Source: Gammaproteobacteria bacterium
GTDB lineage: Bacteria > Pseudomonadota > Gammaproteobacteria > Pseudomonadales > Azotimanducaceae
Direction: 5' to 3'
Length of the DNA stretch: 59,984 nucleotides
NCBI GenBank assembly: GCA_009842245.1
Contig: VYFT01000046.1
Span: 1 to 59,984, forward strand
Every line of letters starts with the position of its first letter. Position 1 is the stretch's first letter. Positions 56,071 to 59,984 of the stretch are shown piece after piece. The position numbers and the translations under genes are program-made. The notes below the pieces were generated by a model that saw only the letters and a list, made by a program, of their open reading frames with translations, was not told the origin of the DNA and did no database searches.

Positions 56071-56784
56071 ATGACTCTGTCTTCAAACTCTATTCGCGCC
56101 GTATTTTTCGATCTTGGGGAAACTTTGTTCCAACCTTTGGACAACTGGGTTACCTCAGGAAATATCGCCAAACTAGCGGGAACGGTACAAATCCCGATAG
56201 GTGGTGATGAACTAATCACGCAATACCGAAAACTTAGGGAAGAAGTAACACTAGATTTTGCAAAGCGTTCATTCTATTTGCACAAGGACTTTGTCAATGA
56301 AGCGATGAGCCGATTGTTCGAACACTATGAACTCGAAGACGCAAAGAAAGTCATCGAAGACTTTGCGTATGCCCAACGAGATGCTGTGATTCAGTACTTA
56401 AAGCCACAATCCGATTGTTTTGAAGTACTGAAAGACCTTCGTGATCAAAAGTTTAAACTTGCAATTGTGTCGAATATTGACGACGATTGGCTAGATCCTC
56501 TAATCGAAATCTGGAAACTTGACAGCTACGTAGATTTCATCCTCAGTTCAGAAACAGCACAGTCGTGCAAACCGGACAGTTCGATTTTTATGCAAGCTAG
56601 CCATGCTTTGGACATAGTGCCGCATCAAACTATATTCGTGGGTGATTCCTTTGTGAATGACGTCGTCGGAGCAAGCAATGTCGGAATGCACCCTGTATGG
56701 CTGAACCAACACGATGCACAACCAACTCAGAAACTCTCAGTACCGCAGATTGAAACTCTAAGCGCTCTGCTCGAGTTGCTTTGA
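56071..56784 (+). CDS. HAD-superfamily hydrolase
   Basis: A 237-residue haloacid dehalogenase-like protein with a helical cap. Motif I is FFDLGETLF with nucleophile D14, but the second position, usually Asp, is G16. Motif II (IVSNIDDDW), a motif III lysine (SCKPDSSIF) and motif IV (FVGDSFVNDVVGA) are present. Substrate unknown. The loss of the general-acid Asp makes ordinary phosphatase activity uncertain. It overlaps the convergent 56758 gene by 27 bases. Confidence 0.85.
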   Translation: MTLSSNSIRAVFFDLGETLFQPLDNWVTSGNIAKLAGTVQIPIGGDELITQYRKLREEVTLDFAKRSFYLHKDFVNEAMSRLFEHYELEDAKKVIEDFAYAQRDAVIQYLKPQSDCFEVLKDLRDQKFKLAIVSNIDDDWLDPLIEIWKLDSYVDFILSSETAQSCKPDSSIFMQASHALDIVPHQTIFVGDSFVNDVVGASNVGMHPVWLNQHDAQPTQKLSVPQIETLSALLELL

Positions 56785-57696
56785 TATCTCTTTCATTTCC
56801 TGTAGCGTTTCGTTAAGTTTCTTTACGCCACCACCCTGCCAACCGAGTCGATTTAACCCGGTAGTACCCATGTTGTTTATCGGTGGTTGAAGTTGGTCAT
56901 CGACCAGGTCACCAGATGGTCCGTCTAGAAGAATCTGACATTTGCGTACAAGATACTGCTCACTCACCGAGATATCCGAACAGTTAAACGCGCGGCGGTG
57001 TATATCGCTGTGTTCCTGCTGTAATAGTAAAAGAACTGCGCTAGCGACATCGGCACCGTGTACTTCGGTGAAGACTTTGTTGGAGAATGATGACAAATCT
57101 CGGTCGTTAGTCGGTGTGTCCGTTACTAGGTTCCACCATTTCGTACGCGTGCGCGGCCATGTTAGACCGTAAACTCCAGTGGGGCGGAGTGAACAGAACG
57201 TCATATCGTCGTAGAGTCTAGCGAGCTGTTCACCGGCTAGCTTTAGCAAACCATAATGGTTGACTGGGATTGGTTCATCAGTGTCTTCGACAGGTCTGTC
57301 CTTGATGTGACAACCGTCGAACACAGCCCGCGACGAGAGAAAAACAAATTTCGCAACTTTGGCTGTTTGGCATGCTCGGAGTAGTCGTAAAGTACCGCAG
57401 AAGTTTTGTTCCCAAAACCACGTCGGATCAGCCCCTTCGCCGCCCCGATAGCTTCCTGTAGCAGACATGAACGCCATATGGACTACTGCGTCGCATTGAT
57501 CAACCAAGGCTTCAAGTGATGCAACATCCTCCATGTCGCCGCAGAAGAACTCTAGCTCGCTATCGTATGTTGTTAAGGGGTCAGGTGTGTTCAGAGTCGA
57601 GCGTACTTGCGCAGCTACAGTATGACCCGCGTTCAACAATGAGTCGACAACGAAACGACCAAGATAGCCCGTAGTGCCGGTGACTGCGACTCTCAC
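56758..57696 (-). CDS. NAD-dependent epimerase/reductase, SqdC-like by context
   Basis: A 312-residue extended SDR protein: VTGTTGYLGRFVVDSLLNAGH at the N-terminus, DAVVHMAFMSATG, and the catalytic HYGLLKLAGEQ (Tyr-x3-Lys). On sequence alone it is a generic NAD(P) sugar epimerase/reductase. Its place after an SQD1-like synthase and a glycogenin-like transferase matches sqdB-sqdD-sqdC, where SqdC is a reductase-like protein needed for sulfolipid formation. It overlaps the gene at 57693 by four bases. The sqdC assignment rests on context. Confidence 0.75.
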   Translation of the reverse strand: MRVAVTGTTGYLGRFVVDSLLNAGHTVAAQVRSTLNTPDPLTTYDSELEFFCGDMEDVASLEALVDQCDAVVHMAFMSATGSYRGGEGADPTWFWEQNFCGTLRLLRACQTAKVAKFVFLSSRAVFDGCHIKDRPVEDTDEPIPVNHYGLLKLAGEQLARLYDDMTFCSLRPTGVYGLTWPRTRTKWWNLVTDTPTNDRDLSSFSNKVFTEVHGADVASAVLLLLQQEHSDIHRRAFNCSDISVSEQYLVRKCQILLDGPSGDLVDDQLQPPINNMGTTGLNRLGWQGGGVKKLNETLQEMKEISKQLEQSA

Positions 57697-58496
57697 GATG
57701 GAGGGGTATAGGGTGGAATGTCGTCAGGAATCTTTCGGTCTTCCAACACAGAATACCACAAGTCAATTAGTGGCTTAAGTTGTTCACTTCGTTCGTGTCC
57801 GCTCTCCCAAGGTTTTTCATACTGATAGTGCACTACCCTTATCGACTCCCACTGCCATAACAAAGGTAAATTGAAATACACATACTGCAGTACGTTATAG
57901 ACGTACGGTAGACCGTGCCAATCGGGAAAGTAAGTTTCTAAGAAAGTCTGATCTGTGCGTTTCCAAAATGTCTCCGGTACTACTAACTTCTCGAGCATGC
58001 GGTTGTACGTCGCCTTGGAAGGCTCAGCGACAAACACCCCCGAATTTAGTCGGTGCATGTCGTGAAGTGTTTCGTATAGGTTCGGTGCAGCAGAAAACTC
58101 GGGATAGCCGAATAGTCTGTCAACGTTGCGGACGACTACGGTATCGGCATCCAGAAAAACAACGCGTCGAAATTCTTCAAACTCCCACAGACGTAGTTTG
58201 CAAAAGTTATCTAAGGGATCGTGAAATTTTGGCTTCGTTCCCTTGGTAAACGGTGCTACTGAGTGTTGTCGTTCTCGCGAATGTCTCGACAAAAAGTCAT
58301 CCGAAAACTCGGGACGTGGCACAAACCTAATATCGCATCCCTCGCGTTCGAGTCGGTCTAAATGCAGTTCCGACCGAGTTGCCATGACAACAATGTGCCG
58401 GCCTGGATTGGACAGCTTTAACGAACGCACCAATGCAAGGGCGCCGAGTGCATAGTCTTCGTTTGTGACCAGAGTCACAAACGCCGAATCTGACAA
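57693..58496 (-). CDS. sqdD: Glycosyltransferase family 8 (glycogenin-like), SqdD-like
   Basis: A 267-residue GT8-type transferase. It begins FVTLVTNEDYALGALALVRS, has the metal-binding DxD motif in RVVFLDADTVVV, and the HRLNSGVFVAEPS block typical of glycogenin-like enzymes. In Rhodobacter sphaeroides the sqdD product is glycogenin-like and is proposed to transfer sulfoquinovose from UDP-sulfoquinovose. Directly after an SQD1-like gene (one-base gap), this is the likely role. Cytoplasmic or membrane-associated. Confidence 0.78.
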   Translation of the reverse strand: MSDSAFVTLVTNEDYALGALALVRSLKLSNPGRHIVVMATRSELHLDRLEREGCDIRFVPRPEFSDDFLSRHSRERQHSVAPFTKGTKPKFHDPLDNFCKLRLWEFEEFRRVVFLDADTVVVRNVDRLFGYPEFSAAPNLYETLHDMHRLNSGVFVAEPSKATYNRMLEKLVVPETFWKRTDQTFLETYFPDWHGLPYVYNVLQYVYFNLPLLWQWESIRVVHYQYEKPWESGHERSEQLKPLIDLWYSVLEDRKIPDDIPPYTPPS

Positions 58497-58497
58497 A

Positions 58498-59718
58498 CTA
58501 CCGTTTTCTTTTCGCCGTCGAGATGTCTACGACAGACGAAATTTTTGATTGAAGCTCGTGAGTCCAAGCTGACTGTGCCGGAATTTTGGACTGATCAATA
58601 CGATGCGCGTATTTCTGGGCAACGTGAACCAGCTCCTCAAGCATCCCCACGCGTAGAGTCACCGGTTCGAGTCCAAGTTCCAGCAATTGTTTGTTACTAA
58701 CTTTGAGATCGTTTTCATCTGCTTCTTTTCGTGGATTTGGCAGGTTGATAATCTCCACACCACTCATGTCGGACACCAGCTTAGCCAAGTCGCGAATTCT
58801 GAACGTCTCAGTCATCTGATTAAAGATCTTAGGACGATCGCCATGAGCAGGCGGGTTATTCACTGCAATTTCAATGCATCGAACCGAATCCTGGATGTGA
58901 ATGAACGCTCTGGTCTGACCGCCCGTGCCATGTACGGTCAACGGATGTTTCACAGCTGCTTGAATCAGGAATCGATTAAGAACGGTGCCGTAATCTCCGT
59001 CGTAATCAAACCGGTTTACGAGCTGTTCGTGTCGTCGCGTCTGATCCGTATGCGTTCCCCACACTACTCCTTGATGTAGGTCAGTGATGCGCAAAAGATC
59101 GTTACTCGCGTAGAACGCAAACATCAACTGGTCCAGACACTTAGTTAAGTGATAAACGCTGTTTGGATTGGTGGGGTAGAGAATTTGCCGTTGAAAGTCC
59201 GTTCCATCGTCAGCGGGTATTTTGACATCAAGATATCCCTCCGGAATGGTAGCACCGACATCGCTATAGCCATAAACACCCATCGTTCCTAAATGTACGA
59301 AGTGCGTATCAAGCTCTAGTTCAACCAAAGCACTCAGGAGGTTATGCGTGGCGGCGACATTGTTATTCACCGTATAGGTCTTCGACCGATCATTCTTCAT
59401 CGAATACGGCGCTGCACGTTGTTGTGCTAAGTGAATGAGTGCGTCCGGTCGATATTGATCTAGCCAGAGTTTGACACGAGTGTACTCTTCCGCGATATCG
59501 AGCAACTCAAAACGCATCGTTCGCCCAGAAACGTTTTTCCAGATTCGCAATCGTTCTTGGATGGAATCCATCGGAGTCAGAGATTGAACCCCCAATTCGG
59601 TGTCGATCCGACGACGGCTGAGATTGTCGACGATCGTTATTTCATGACCGGCGTTCGACAAATGTAAACATGTCGGCCAACCAACGAAACCGTCTCCACC
59701 GAAAACTGCTATACGCAT
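58498..59718 (-). CDS. sqdB: UDP-sulfoquinovose synthase (SQD1/SqdB-like)
   Basis: A 406-residue extended SDR enzyme. The N-terminus IAVFGGDGFVGWPTCLHLS, the LGVQSLTPMDSIQERL stretch, HLAQQRAAPYSM, HLGTMGVYGY, catalytic Y189-x3-K193, QGVVWGTHTDQT, YGTVLNRFLIQAAVKHPLTV and GQTRAFIHIQD correspond block by block to plant SQD1 as I remember it. SQD1/SqdB makes UDP-sulfoquinovose from UDP-glucose and sulfite, the head-group donor of the sulfolipid SQDG. The ATG has GAGG nine bases upstream. First gene of a three-gene operon. A short repeat (TTGGTT...AACCAA, 59788-59805) lies upstream with no evident role. Confidence 0.88.
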   Translation of the reverse strand: MRIAVFGGDGFVGWPTCLHLSNAGHEITIVDNLSRRRIDTELGVQSLTPMDSIQERLRIWKNVSGRTMRFELLDIAEEYTRVKLWLDQYRPDALIHLAQQRAAPYSMKNDRSKTYTVNNNVAATHNLLSALVELELDTHFVHLGTMGVYGYSDVGATIPEGYLDVKIPADDGTDFQRQILYPTNPNSVYHLTKCLDQLMFAFYASNDLLRITDLHQGVVWGTHTDQTRRHEQLVNRFDYDGDYGTVLNRFLIQAAVKHPLTVHGTGGQTRAFIHIQDSVRCIEIAVNNPPAHGDRPKIFNQMTETFRIRDLAKLVSDMSGVEIINLPNPRKEADENDLKVSNKQLLELGLEPVTLRVGMLEELVHVAQKYAHRIDQSKIPAQSAWTHELQSKISSVVDISTAKRKR

Positions 59719-59836
59719 TTTTACTTGCCTCTAAAACGAAAGAGTGATAGCCTAGAAAACAAGAACACTCTAATGTAGCACATAGTGTTGGTTCTTTTCA
59801 ACCAAAAAACTTCGAGAATCTGCGATTTGAGTGCAT

Positions 59837-59984
59837 CTACTCTTCGTCCTCCAACTCTTCCTCAAAGTCATCCTCAGTCGCGTGAATATTGAATTTTAAT
59901 TTGCCTGACAGCTCACTTCTAGCGACATCAAAATCTTTCTCCAAATACTTGTTTACTAAATCGTCAAAGGGTTTTCCCTCAGTC
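59837..59984 (-). CDS. C-terminal end of an unrecognised acidic protein (partial)
   Basis: Only the last 48 codons are in the window, ending in TAG at 59839-59837. The readable part runs TEGKPFDDLVNKYLEKDFDV and ends with an acidic stretch, FEEELEDEE. I do not recognise the family. It lies 118 bases upstream of sqdB on the same strand and could belong to the same transcription unit. Confidence 0.55.
   Translation of the reverse strand, partial: TEGKPFDDLVNKYLEKDFDVARSELSGKLKFNIHATEDDFEEELEDEE

Overview
The window is one contiguous piece of a gammaproteobacterial chromosome. It is gene-dense, of moderate GC by eye, and shows no insertion sequence, prophage, CRISPR array or rRNA. The order of housekeeping genes (dksA ... 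pcnB-panB-panC-pgi-acs, then pnp-rpsO-truB-rbfA-infB-nusA-rimP-tRNA-fMet-tRNA-Leu-secG-tpiA-glmM-ftsH-greA-carB-carA-dapB-dnaJ-dnaK-grpE, then recN, bamE, rnfH, ratA, smpB) follows from memory the arrangement in Pseudomonas. hrcA between recN and grpE recalls Xanthomonas-like lineages. The combination suggests an early-branching, probably free-living aquatic gammaproteobacterium. No species can be named from the sequence.

Layout. 0.2-3.7 kb: hemJ-hemL and a PfkB-family kinase, convergent with sfsA. 3.8-5.0 kb: a DksA with a lysine-rich N-terminal tail of about 260 residues. 5.3-14.0 kb: four tandem paralogous genes for exported TlpA/thioredoxin-fold proteins of 612-636 residues, each with its own leader and 3' hairpins. 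This is the most unusual region. 14.2-20.7 kb: pcnB-panB-panC-pgi-acs. 20.7-29.3 kb (minus): the nusA-infB translation and RNA operon. 29.5-45.7 kb (minus): tRNA-fMet, tRNA-Leu, secG, tpiA, glmM, ftsH, greA, carB, carA, dapB, dnaJ, dnaK, grpE, hrcA. Two sigma32-like promoters precede grpE and dnaK. 45.8-48.0 kb: recN-bamE. 48.0-51.2 kb (minus): a Na+-dependent transporter gene overlapping ratA, then rnfH and an AHSA1-VOC fusion. 51.6-54.1 kb (minus): ada and a PLP-dependent decarboxylase. 54.7-56.8 kb: smpB, an SDR and a HAD hydrolase. 56.8-59.7 kb (minus): three genes matching the sqdB-sqdD-sqdC sulfolipid set of Rhodobacter and Sinorhizobium. The window ends in the C-terminus of an unrecognised acidic protein.

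How the genes work together. The core blocks cover heme precursor and pantothenate synthesis, translation initiation and ribosome maturation, RNA turnover, pyrimidine/arginine carbamoyl phosphate, protein folding and outer-membrane assembly. The accessory parts are the TlpA-like array (predicted envelope thiol-disulfide chemistry), the sulfolipid cluster (predicted phosphorus-free anionic membrane lipid), and the transporter, ada and decarboxylase genes inserted between ratA and smpB. A recurring trait is acidic low-complexity sequence in envelope proteins (the array proteins, SecG, BamE).
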